DNA of 33,242 nucleotides from Candidatus Gastranaerophilales bacterium (GTDB lineage: Bacteria > Cyanobacteriota > Vampirovibrionia > Gastranaerophilales > Gastranaerophilaceae): assembly GCA_944323255.1 (NCBI GenBank), contig CALURU010000022.1, positions 1-33,242 on the forward strand, read 5' to 3'. The translations under genes were made by a program, and so were the position numbers. Numbering within the stretch: position 1 is the stretch's first letter; each line of letters starts with the position of its first letter. A model generated the notes under the pieces. That model did not search any database. It was not told the DNA's origin and saw only the letters and a list, made by a program, of their open reading frames with translations. Shown one piece after another: positions 18,051 to 25,461 of the stretch.

Positions 18051-18332
18051 ATGGAAAACAATGAAATTTTAGAACTAACTACTTCCGCCTGGAGAGAGAA
18101 GGTGTACATTGAAACGGCTGAATATATTATAAAAGGTTATGTATTTATGCCTAAGATTGGTAAGAAAAGCAGGCTTCTGTCTGAAATTTTGAACACCAAT
18201 AAGCATTTCATGGCTGTTAAAAATTGTACTCTGGAGTCAAAACTTGTTCCGCAAAAAGAAGTGGAGTCTCACGATTTCTTGCAGGTAAATATTTCTACAA
18301 TATTGTTGATGAGACCGTTGTATGAAGACTAA
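18051..18332 (+). CDS. Small protein of unknown function in the pilus operon
   Basis: 93 residues. ATG 18051 is chosen because GAGAGGAAGA lies just upstream; an in-frame TTG at 18033 would add six residues containing that ribosome-binding site. The sequence is beta-rich (VYIETAEYIIKGYVFMPKIG, LLSEILNTNKHFMAVKNCTL) and ends ILLMRPLYED. There is no signal peptide. It may be a small cytoplasmic regulator or c-di-GMP-like/PilZ-sized domain, but I see no RxxxR or DxSxxG motif, so I give no function. It follows pilC by 18 bases and overlaps the next gene by 11. Confidence 0.75.
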   Translation: MENNEILELTTSAWREKVYIETAEYIIKGYVFMPKIGKKSRLLSEILNTNKHFMAVKNCTLESKLVPQKEVESHDFLQVNISTILLMRPLYED

Positions 18333-19143
18333 AACTTATGTTGTCACGGGTGCAACTTCCGGTATTGGTGCAGCATTAGTAAGACGACTTGCGGCTGAAA
18401 ATGTTGTTTTTGCAGGATACAGAAACGAAAAAAAGCTGACGCTTTTAGAGACGGAAAATGTTTTTCCTTTTTATATTGATTATGCAAAGCCTGAAACAAT
18501 CGCCCCTGCGGTCAGGTTTATAAATTCAAAGTGTACAAAGGTTGATACGCTTGTTAATATTGCGGGCTGTGTTGTTGCAGGGCCGGTTGAGCGGATTAAT
18601 GTTCAGGAAATCAGGCGCCAGTTTGATGTCAATGTTTTCGGGCATCTGGAATTCACTCAGGGATTGCTTGAGATTTTAGAGGGCGGAAAGATTATTAATG
18701 TCAGCTCTATGGCAAGTTATGGGATTTTTCCGTTCATTTCACCGTACTGCGCTTCAAAACGGGCTCTGGATATGTTTTTTAATTCTCTTTTGATAGAAAA
18801 CAAAAAAGATATTAAGGTAGTTTCAATTAAGCCTGGAGTCATAGCAACGCCTCTATGGGGCAAGTCTGTAGAAGAAAATTCCAAATATATAGATAATTGT
18901 GTTGGCTACGAAGATGAAATGCGCTTTCTAATCTCTAATGCTCAAAAAAATGAGTCAAAAGGTTTGTCTGCTGACAAGGTTGTAGATGTCATACTGAAAG
19001 CGGACAGTGCAAAGAAACCAAAACTGTCTTATAATGTCGGTGGTGATGCAATTTTTGCCGGTTTAATATCAAAACTTCCGCAGCCAATTATTAACAGGCT
19101 GATAAAAACAGGCTTGAATCTCCGGATAAAAAAATTAAAATAA
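18322..19143 (+). CDS. Short-chain dehydrogenase/reductase
   Basis: 273 residues, classical SDR. The cofactor motif TGATSGIG is at 9-16, NIAG at 79-82, and the catalytic set is Asn104, Ser129, Tyr142 and Lys146 (YCASK). The C-terminal extension (FAGLISKLPQPIINRLIKTG) resembles SDRs that act on lipid or sterol-like substrates, but the substrate cannot be told. It overlaps the preceding small gene by 11 bases, so it is probably the last gene of the pilus transcript. Its 3' end overlaps the converging mutS by nine bases. Confidence 0.9.
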   Translation: MKTKTYVVTGATSGIGAALVRRLAAENVVFAGYRNEKKLTLLETENVFPFYIDYAKPETIAPAVRFINSKCTKVDTLVNIAGCVVAGPVERINVQEIRRQFDVNVFGHLEFTQGLLEILEGGKIINVSSMASYGIFPFISPYCASKRALDMFFNSLLIENKKDIKVVSIKPGVIATPLWGKSVEENSKYIDNCVGYEDEMRFLISNAQKNESKGLSADKVVDVILKADSAKKPKLSYNVGGDAIFAGLISKLPQPIINRLIKTGLNLRIKKLK

Positions 19144-21723
19144 ATTCAACTGCGGAGCTTCAATTTCTATTTCTGAACTCTTTTTTCTGCCGGCAAGATT
19201 TTTGGCAAAATCTCTTTGCATTTTGCTCATCAATTCCTCTGAACGTTTTATTACAGCATTAGGGAGTCCTGCCATCTTTGCAACCTGAATACCATAACTT
19301 TTGCTGGCACCGCCCGGAACAATTTTCCTTAAAAATTCAATTTCACCGTTTTCTTCGCTTACCGTAATCCTAAAGTTTTTAATCTGCGGATAAGTTTGTG
19401 TCATAACATTCAATTCGTGGTAATGTGTTGCAAAAATACATTTTGCTTTAATATTATTGGCGATATATTCTGCAACTGCCCAGGCAATTGCAACTCCGTC
19501 ATACGTACTTGTACCTCTTCCGATTTCGTCAATTAAAATAAGACTTTTTTGCGTTGCATTATTCAAAATGCACGCAGTTTCAGTCATTTCTACCATAAAA
19601 GTAGATTTACCGAGAGTTAAATCATCGCTTGCGCCAACTCTTGTAAAGATTTTATCAATAATGCCGATTTTTGCATAATCTGCCGGTACAAATGCTCCGA
19701 TTTGTGCCAGAATAGCAATTAGCGCATTTTGCCTCATATAGGTGGATTTACCCGCCATATTAGGTCCGGTAAGAATCATAAACTGGGTTTTGCTTCTGTC
19801 GCTGTTTGAAAGTTCAATATCATTAGCAACGTACGTGCCAAGCGGAAGAATTTGTTCTAAGACCGGATGGCGCCCGTTTTTAATAATAAAATCTTCAGAG
19901 TCATCAATTTCCGGACAGGTGTAATTGTGTTCTGCCGCAGTGAGCGCAAAGGAAGTAAACACATCCAGCTTTGCAATACAATCAGCAGTTTCTCTGATGA
20001 GTGTTACGAATTCTTTGGAATAGTTTCTGAAATTGCAAAAGAGTTTGTATTCCAGCTCAAACGCCTTTACCTGCGCTGTTAAAACTTCATCTTCATGTTT
20101 TTTTAGCTGGTCTGTAATAAACCTTTCTGCGCCGGTAAGTGTTTGTTTTCTGATATAACTTGCAGGGACTTTGCTCAAGTTTGTATTTGTAACTTCTATA
20201 TAATATCCGAAAACTTTGTTATATCCGACCTTGAGCGTGCTTATTCCGGTTTTTTCTTTTTCTTTTTGCTCAAAGTTGCTTAGCCAGCTTTCTCCGTTGT
20301 CCATAAGATCTCTTAGATAGTCCAGATCCTGATTAACACCGTTTTTGATAATTCCGCCTTCTTTGAGTAATATTGGCGCATCTTCACGTATTGTTTGTTC
20401 AATGATTTCCGCATAATCTTTTAATTTGTCCAGATCTTTTTCTATGCTGTCAAAGACGCTTATATTAATAGATTTTGCGACATTAATAAGATCAGGAAGC
20501 GCAAAGAGAGATGCTTTCAGGCTCAAAAAATCACGAGGCAGAGCTGAGGTGTTACTCAATCTTGTGGAAAGCCTCTGGATATCATAGATTTGTTTGAGCA
20601 TTTCCTGTATTTTATATCTTTGAGTTGAGTTTTCAACAAGCTTTTTAACGATTTCCTGCCGTTTCAGAATTTTGTCTTTGTTTTTCAGTGGCTGGCAAAT
20701 CCAAGTTTTTAAAAGTCTTGCACCCATGTTTGTAGAAGTCTTATCGACAGCCCACAAAAGTGAACCATATTTATTTTTGTCTCTCAATGTTTCTGTAAGT
20801 TCAAGATTTTTTCTTGTCCCGGCATCAAGCGACATATATTCTGAAAGTTCATAAGTTTCTATCTTCTCAAATTTAGGGAAGCCTTCTTTAGTATTTTCCC
20901 AAATGTATGCGAGAAGTCCGGCTGCTGCTCTAAAACCGGACGGGCAGAATTTATATCCGATTGCGTCCAGATCAGTAATTTTGAATACCTGTTTTAGATT
21001 TTCCTGTGCAAAAAGTTCTTCAAAAACTTTATCAGGAACTTTCGAACAATTGTAGTTGTTAATAATTTCATCCGGCAGATCTACAGTTTCTTCCGGAACT
21101 ATCTGGAAAGGCTGAAGCTTCATTTTTTTAGCAGAAGCAACAACTTCAGATGGCTGAATCCTTATAAGCTCTGTTAAAAGAGTTTCATAATTTAATTGTG
21201 TAGCTTTAAATTCTCCGGTGGAAATATCTGTATAAGCAAAACCCCAGATTTCTTTTTCTGCTTTTGAATTGCCTGATTTGTCCTTGAATATGGCGCACAT
21301 ATAATTATTGCTGTTCTGGTTTAGGAAATTGCTTTCAAGAATAGTTCCTGCTGTTATAATTCTTACAACTCCTCTTTTGACAATTCCCTTAGTTGTTTTT
21401 GGATCTTCCAGCTGTTCGCATATCGCAACTTTTATATCTCTGGAGACAAGTTTTTCCAGATATCCGTCTATTGCTTTTATCGGAATACCTGCAAGAGGAA
21501 TTCTTCCGAGCACGCCGCATTCTCTGCCGGTTAAAGTTATTTCAAGTTCTCTTGATAATTTTACGGCATCTTCAAAGAAAGTCTCATAAAAGTCTCCCAT
21601 ACGATATAATAAAAGGCAGTCCGGATGTTCTCGCTTGATTTCAATGTATCTCTGCATTGCAGGTGTTGCATCATCTATATTTATGTCTGCAGTATTTATA
21701 AGATTGATTTCAGGTTTTGTCAT
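19135..21723 (-). CDS. mutS: DNA mismatch repair protein MutS
   Basis: 862 residues from ATG 21723. Recognises mismatches and recruits MutL. The N-terminal mismatch-binding domain has MGDFYETFFEDA with the Phe-x-Glu wedge (DFYE). The connector, lever and clamp domains follow, and the ATPase has Walker A GPNMAGKST at about 650-658, Walker B LILIDEIGRGTSTYDG and the FATHYHEL motif. An in-frame TTG at 21759 would add twelve residues, but it coincides with the -35 hexamer of the likely promoter, so it is rejected as a start. mutL is not nearby. The C-terminal tail is short. Confidence 0.95.
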   Translation of the reverse strand: MTKPEINLINTADINIDDATPAMQRYIEIKREHPDCLLLYRMGDFYETFFEDAVKLSRELEITLTGRECGVLGRIPLAGIPIKAIDGYLEKLVSRDIKVAICEQLEDPKTTKGIVKRGVVRIITAGTILESNFLNQNSNNYMCAIFKDKSGNSKAEKEIWGFAYTDISTGEFKATQLNYETLLTELIRIQPSEVVASAKKMKLQPFQIVPEETVDLPDEIINNYNCSKVPDKVFEELFAQENLKQVFKITDLDAIGYKFCPSGFRAAAGLLAYIWENTKEGFPKFEKIETYELSEYMSLDAGTRKNLELTETLRDKNKYGSLLWAVDKTSTNMGARLLKTWICQPLKNKDKILKRQEIVKKLVENSTQRYKIQEMLKQIYDIQRLSTRLSNTSALPRDFLSLKASLFALPDLINVAKSINISVFDSIEKDLDKLKDYAEIIEQTIREDAPILLKEGGIIKNGVNQDLDYLRDLMDNGESWLSNFEQKEKEKTGISTLKVGYNKVFGYYIEVTNTNLSKVPASYIRKQTLTGAERFITDQLKKHEDEVLTAQVKAFELEYKLFCNFRNYSKEFVTLIRETADCIAKLDVFTSFALTAAEHNYTCPEIDDSEDFIIKNGRHPVLEQILPLGTYVANDIELSNSDRSKTQFMILTGPNMAGKSTYMRQNALIAILAQIGAFVPADYAKIGIIDKIFTRVGASDDLTLGKSTFMVEMTETACILNNATQKSLILIDEIGRGTSTYDGVAIAWAVAEYIANNIKAKCIFATHYHELNVMTQTYPQIKNFRITVSEENGEIEFLRKIVPGGASKSYGIQVAKMAGLPNAVIKRSEELMSKMQRDFAKNLAGRKKSSEIEIEAPQLNLF

Positions 21724-21744
21724 AGTTATAATTGTACATAATAT
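21717..21744 (+). promoter_or_regulatory. Promoter of the gene at 21763, overlapping the mutS promoter
   Basis: TTGTCA at 21717-21722, a 16-base spacer and TAATAT at 21739-21744. It occupies the same DNA as the divergent mutS promoter, so the two RNA polymerases would compete. Confidence 0.45.
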
Positions 21745-21759
21745 ATATAACAGGTGCAA
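21731..21759 (-). promoter_or_regulatory. Promoter of mutS, implying a leaderless mRNA
   Basis: On the minus strand, TTGCAC is followed by exactly 17 bases and TACAAT, then seven bases and the mutS ATG. Initiation would fall within about one base of the start codon. No Shine-Dalgarno sequence is present. Confidence 0.6.
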
Positions 21760-21762
21760 GTA

Positions 21763-22383
21763 ATGTTTAGATTAATAAAGATTATTTTTAATGCTTTTTT
21801 GCTGGTTCTTGCCATAATTGGATTTAACGCAATCGGCGGGCAGAAATATGTTGAGGCAATAAAGGTTAGCGTTGGTAATTTTATTCAGGAACACGCAATA
21901 GAAAGCGCAAAAAAAATCGGAAATTTTTCAGGTCTGAATGAAGAATTTCAGATAGATAACGCAGTAAATTTAGCCGGATATAAAGCAGTTCTTGCAGAGC
22001 ATAAGGCTTCCGGACAAAAAATGATTATTGTTGATTCCGGTAAAAAGCCGCTTCTTACTCAAAGCGATATCAAGAGTGACAAGGTGGATAAAAAGCTGAA
22101 GGATCTTTCGGAAAAATTTAAATATCAAGCAATTACTGTTAAGGATATCAAGATAACTGGCAGAGGTACGATGAATGTTTACGGCAAAAACGTTCCTTAT
22201 GCAAAGTTTGAAGCCGAAGTTACAAAGCTTCCTTTTTCTGATATTTCAGGAATCGTTGCAAGTGTTACAACTTCCGATGGCTCGGAAAAACTGGCGCTTT
22301 CTATCAGCCAGAAAGATAAATACTCCCAGCTTATTGCAAACGAGTTCTATAAAGGTGTAAAAGAAGGCGGGGGCGGTAAATAA
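21763..22383 (+). CDS. Membrane-anchored or secreted protein of unknown function
   Basis: 206 residues. A hydrophobic N-terminal segment at about 4-26 (IIFNAFLLVLAIIGFNAIGG) acts as an anchor or uncleaved signal. The rest is a Lys-rich alpha/beta domain without recognised motifs, ending EGGGGK. An in-frame GTG at 21754 is an alternative start; ATG 21763 is preferred because the promoter's expected initiation point is near 21751. Downstream are two more envelope-type proteins, so an envelope role is likely. The 109 bases after it contain no terminator or gene that I can see. Confidence 0.7.
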   Translation: MFRLIKIIFNAFLLVLAIIGFNAIGGQKYVEAIKVSVGNFIQEHAIESAKKIGNFSGLNEEFQIDNAVNLAGYKAVLAEHKASGQKMIIVDSGKKPLLTQSDIKSDKVDKKLKDLSEKFKYQAITVKDIKITGRGTMNVYGKNVPYAKFEAEVTKLPFSDISGIVASVTTSDGSEKLALSISQKDKYSQLIANEFYKGVKEGGGGK

Positions 22384-22492
22384 ATCCTAACGGCAAGTAT
22401 GGTTACAAAATCATAGTCAGGTAAAGAAGTAAATAAAAGAAATAGAATATTAAATCCCTTCTAAACTTCTAAACTATAAAGGAATTCAAATT

Positions 22493-23311
22493 ATGAAAAA
22501 GATTTTATTAAGTTTTATTTTATTACTGCTGGCGGTTAATGCCGGCTATTGTGCTGACAGGTACTCAAAAGATTATCTGCAAAATCACAAACATTTTGCG
22601 ATTATGAACCCTGTTTCAGAAAGTATTGCGGAGCATATTATTAAATCTTCACTGAAAAAAGAAACGGGCGGCAAGTATAAAGTTAAATTTGAAGGTTACA
22701 CAACCTCAAGTATGAGAAAAGGAATATTCAAAAACCTTGAAATTACAGGTGAAAATATTGTATCAGAAGGAATACCGATTCCTTATCTGTATTTAAAATC
22801 TCTTACGGATTATAATTATGTAGATTATACAAAAGATCCTGTAGAATTTAAGTCTGATATGCAATTTTCTTATGAAATGCTTTTGTCGGAAGAAAGTATG
22901 AATACTGCTTTGCAACATAAGGATTATAAGAAAGTGCTGGATAAAGTAAATAATCTTGCTTATCCTCTTTTCCAGATAACAAAAGTAAGTACGAAGATTC
23001 AGAATAATCAAATTTATATTCTTACAGAATACAGTTTTCCTATAGCTTCCGGCGCAAAAGTCAGAGTTTTTGTCGCTTCTACTTCATTTATTGTTCAGGA
23101 GGGCAAAATCCGTGCAGGAAATATCAAGCTTAACAGTGCGTATGGAAATCTATCGCTTGCAAAAGTTGCTAATTTGTTAAATCTTGTAAACCCGTTGGAA
23201 TTTACGCTATCACTTCTGGATACGGGAAAATGCGATGGAAAAATTCAGGATATAAATATTGTTGACAATAAAATCAAAATTGATGGTAAAATATTTGTAA
23301 AAGGAGATTAA
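22493..23311 (+). CDS. Secreted DUF2993-like (LmeA-type) lipid-binding-fold protein
   Basis: 272 residues. The signal peptide MKKILLSFILLLLAVNAGYC is followed by AD; the Cys20 is not in a strong lipobox. The body alternates short beta strands in the pattern of DUF2993 proteins common in cyanobacteria and actinobacteria. Examples are IAEHIIKSSLKKETGGKYKV, the following KNLEITGENI, MLLSEESMNTAL and the closing strands INIVDNKIKIDGKI. The fold is thought to bind phospholipid or mannolipid. AAAGGAA precedes the ATG. Three bases separate it from the GerMN gene, so they are co-transcribed. The family call is by pattern only. Confidence 0.65.
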   Translation: MKKILLSFILLLLAVNAGYCADRYSKDYLQNHKHFAIMNPVSESIAEHIIKSSLKKETGGKYKVKFEGYTTSSMRKGIFKNLEITGENIVSEGIPIPYLYLKSLTDYNYVDYTKDPVEFKSDMQFSYEMLLSEESMNTALQHKDYKKVLDKVNNLAYPLFQITKVSTKIQNNQIYILTEYSFPIASGAKVRVFVASTSFIVQEGKIRAGNIKLNSAYGNLSLAKVANLLNLVNPLEFTLSLLDTGKCDGKIQDINIVDNKIKIDGKIFVKGD

Positions 23312-23314
23312 GCC

Positions 23315-23920
23315 ATGAATTTTTCTCAAAAACTGGGTTTATTCATACTTATTGTAATATCGGCTGCATACGTGTATTTTTCATTCTTTAGTGCGGAAGG
23401 GTTTCATTTAAACTTGCCGCAAAAGGAAGAAGAAAATCCGCCGGCTGAAGAATTAACCCCCATAAGTGGAAATGAAGATTTACCAAAAGAAGAGCCGCAG
23501 CATAGTTACAAGACGGTGAAAATTTTTGTTGCGGATTCTAACGGGAATTTGCGTTCACTAAACAGACAGTGTGATACCACACTTGAGAAATCCTGTTTTG
23601 CATTTGCAATAAAAGAACTTATTGCTGCTCCTACAAGCTGGGAAAAATCAAAGGGTTTAACTTCTGAAATTCCGCAGGGTACAAAGATTTTATCCGTACG
23701 TGAAGGAGACGGTAATATAATGATTGATCTTTCTTCTGCATTTGAAGCCGGCGGCGGTACGGAAAGTACATACACGAGAATTAAACAGCTTATAAAGACT
23801 GCAAAAGCAAATACGAATCTTCCGGTTTATTTGTACATAAACGGCAGACAGGCTGATGTTATCGGAGGCGAAGGTATTATGCTGAAGCAGCCGTTAAGTG
23901 AGAGGTCGCTGGATGACTAA
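23315..23920 (+). CDS. Membrane-anchored GerMN-domain protein
   Basis: 201 residues. One membrane helix lies at about 7-26, followed by a Glu/Pro-rich linker at 36-64. A GerMN domain covers about 67-187: VKIFVADSNGNLRSLNR, AIKELIAAPTSWEKSKGL, the hallmark IPQGTKILSV, then IMIDLSSAFEAGGGTESTY. GerMN domains occur in Gram-positive germination proteins and in LpqB, but also in cyanobacterial envelope proteins, where their role is unknown. It sits between the DUF2993-like gene and the HicB-like gene, overlapping the latter by eight bases. Confidence 0.85.
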   Translation: MNFSQKLGLFILIVISAAYVYFSFFSAEGFHLNLPQKEEENPPAEELTPISGNEDLPKEEPQHSYKTVKIFVADSNGNLRSLNRQCDTTLEKSCFAFAIKELIAAPTSWEKSKGLTSEIPQGTKILSVREGDGNIMIDLSSAFEAGGGTESTYTRIKQLIKTAKANTNLPVYLYINGRQADVIGGEGIMLKQPLSERSLDD

Positions 23921-24182
23921 GGATTTAGAATATTACATGAACCTTCCCTGGACGCTTATAGAAGGTACTGATCTGGATTTTAACGGTAATCCTTATCATT
24001 ATATTGAAATAAAAGAAATTCCGAGTTTTGCTTTTTGCGCTAAAACAAGAGAAAAGGCTCTTGAAAATTATAAAAAGCAGCTTAGATTATCGCTTATGCT
24101 AATGCTTGAGGATGGCGACAGGATTGTAGAACCGGGTGAAGAAACGGAAGATGATATTGATTGGGAAAGCATATGTCCGTAG
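23913..24182 (+). CDS. HicB-like (RNase H-fold) small protein, orphan
   Basis: 89 residues. ATG 23913 has GAGAGG just upstream and overlaps the GerMN stop by eight bases. The core YHYIEIKEIPSFAFCAKTRE, followed by ALENYKKQL and the closing EDGDRIVEP, follows the HicB pattern (strand, P, strand, T-x-E-x-A helix, DGD-x-I-x-x-P). There is no C-terminal ribbon-helix-helix DNA-binding domain and no hicA toxin beside it. It is therefore unlikely to be a working antitoxin and may be a stand-alone domain tied to its neighbour rimI, whose start it overlaps by ten bases. Confidence 0.75.
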   Translation: MTKDLEYYMNLPWTLIEGTDLDFNGNPYHYIEIKEIPSFAFCAKTREKALENYKKQLRLSLMLMLEDGDRIVEPGEETEDDIDWESICP

Positions 24183-24709
24183 TTAATTTATCAAAAATTA
24201 TTATAAACAGAATGACCCGTGATGATGTGGAGTCTGTTGTTGAAATTGAGGAAGAAGCATACGGCAGGCATCATTGGACAAAGTCGTCTTTTTATGACGA
24301 AATGTCTAATAATCTTGCAAAGTATTATACGGCAAAAACTCCTGACGGAAAGCTTGTCGGGTATGCGGGAACATGGCATATTCTGGAAGAAGGACATATT
24401 ACAACTATTGCGGTAAAAAATGATTACCTTAGAAACCATATTGGCGAAGCCTTAATATATCAAATAATTGAGGATTGCTATAAGGATGGTGTAAAATATT
24501 TAACTCTGGAGGTCAGAGTTTCGAATATACCGGCAATTAAGTTATACGAAAAATACGGTTTTCAGTCACTCGGAACCCGCAAAGGATATTATCAGGACAA
24601 TAATGAAGATGCGCTGATTATGTGGACTGAAAATATTTTTTATGACAAATTTAAGGTAAAGTATCTGGAAAATATTGAAAAATTAAAATCTTTGATAGAA
24701 ATCAAATGA
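24173..24709 (+). CDS. rimI: Ribosomal protein S18 alanine N-acetyltransferase (GNAT)
   Basis: 178 residues. GNAT fold with the RimI-type start RMTRDDVESVVEIEEEAYGR and HHWTKSSFYDEM. The acetyl-CoA-binding loop is ITTIAVKNDYLRNHIGEALI, and the closing segment ALEVR-like LTLEVRVSNIPAIKLYEKYG is followed by FQSLGTRKGYYQD. An in-frame TTG at 24161 is less likely as the start. A basic C-terminal tail of about 25 residues exceeds the E. coli protein. It is translationally coupled to the HicB-like gene upstream and overlaps bioY by four bases downstream. tsaB, a frequent partner, is not here. Confidence 0.88.
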   Translation: MSVVNLSKIIINRMTRDDVESVVEIEEEAYGRHHWTKSSFYDEMSNNLAKYYTAKTPDGKLVGYAGTWHILEEGHITTIAVKNDYLRNHIGEALIYQIIEDCYKDGVKYLTLEVRVSNIPAIKLYEKYGFQSLGTRKGYYQDNNEDALIMWTENIFYDKFKVKYLENIEKLKSLIEIK

Positions 24710-25383
24710 GTAAACGTGTAGAAAAACAGATAAATAGTTTTAAATATAAAGGCGAGCCTATAAAGGTTACGCTCGGCACGCTTATTTTAACCTGCTTGTG
24801 TGTACTTTTAATAATCGTTGCAACGTTTACGCAGGTTACGCTGAAACACCCCTATTTCCCGCTGAATACTTTTAGTTTTCTTGCGCAGGATGTAAGTGAT
24901 TATGAGTTAATTCATCATTTTATAAAGAGCTATAAATATATTCCGCAAATACCTGTTGTATTTTTTATTGTTGCTCTTCTCGGACGAAAATTTGGAATAC
25001 TTTCTGTGGTAATGTATATAGCGCTTGGCTTGTTCTTCCCGATTTTTGCACTCGGAGGCGGTTTAAGCTATATGTTTGAAAACGGGTTCGGATATATTCT
25101 GGCATTTATTCCTGCAATTTTCTTTGCCGGAACTTTGCTGAAGGGTAAGACAGATTTCCTCCGGGTATTTTTGATTTCAGTCATCGGGGTATTAACAATA
25201 CATGTGCTGGGTATATTGTACATGTTGTTTGTTGCAACTTTGAGAAATGCACCGATGGATTTGGTTGTAAGCTGGATAACTTCGCAAAGCGGCGTGCAGA
25301 TTTTATATGATATATTCTTTTCGATTATCGGGATTTTTCTCGGACGCCAAGCTAGAAAACTGCTCTGGATTGTTATGTGCTAG
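24706..25383 (+). CDS. bioY: BioY-family biotin transporter (substrate-binding membrane subunit)
   Basis: 225 residues with about six hydrophobic helices. The BioY-like segment is PVVFFIVALLGRKFGILSVV, followed by GLFFPIFALGGGLSYMF and NGFGYILAFIPAIFFAGTLL. BioY is the S component of ECF-type biotin uptake and can act with or without the EcfA/EcfT module, which is not encoded here. Its start overlaps rimI (ATGA), and it closes this operon at a bidirectional terminator. A more distant membrane family cannot be fully excluded. Confidence 0.75.
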   Translation: MSKRVEKQINSFKYKGEPIKVTLGTLILTCLCVLLIIVATFTQVTLKHPYFPLNTFSFLAQDVSDYELIHHFIKSYKYIPQIPVVFFIVALLGRKFGILSVVMYIALGLFFPIFALGGGLSYMFENGFGYILAFIPAIFFAGTLLKGKTDFLRVFLISVIGVLTIHVLGILYMLFVATLRNAPMDLVVSWITSQSGVQILYDIFFSIIGIFLGRQARKLLWIVMC

Positions 25384-25414
25384 ATCAGGAATTTAAAATG
25401 ATAAATGATAATAA

Positions 25415-25443
25415 AAAACAGGGCTTTATAAAAGCCCTGTTTT
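25415..25443. terminator. Bidirectional terminator between bioY and pgk
   Basis: AAAACAGGGCTTT, a short loop (ATA) and AAAGCCCTGTTTT form a symmetric hairpin with A/T runs on both sides. It serves bioY (+) and pgk (-), whose stop lies about 20 bases away. Confidence 0.9.
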
Positions 25444-25461
25444 CAGTTCTTAATAAACTTC

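Noticed and set aside
19457..21638. Several plus-strand ORFs of 60-93 codons opposite mutS
   Set aside because: All lie antisense to conserved MutS coding sequence and lack start signals.
23913..24709. HicB-like gene and neighbour as a HicAB toxin-antitoxin pair
   Set aside because: The neighbour is a clear GNAT acetyltransferase of RimI type, not a HicA double-stranded-RNA-binding-like toxin. GNAT toxins pair with ribbon-helix-helix antitoxins, and the HicB-like protein lacks that domain.
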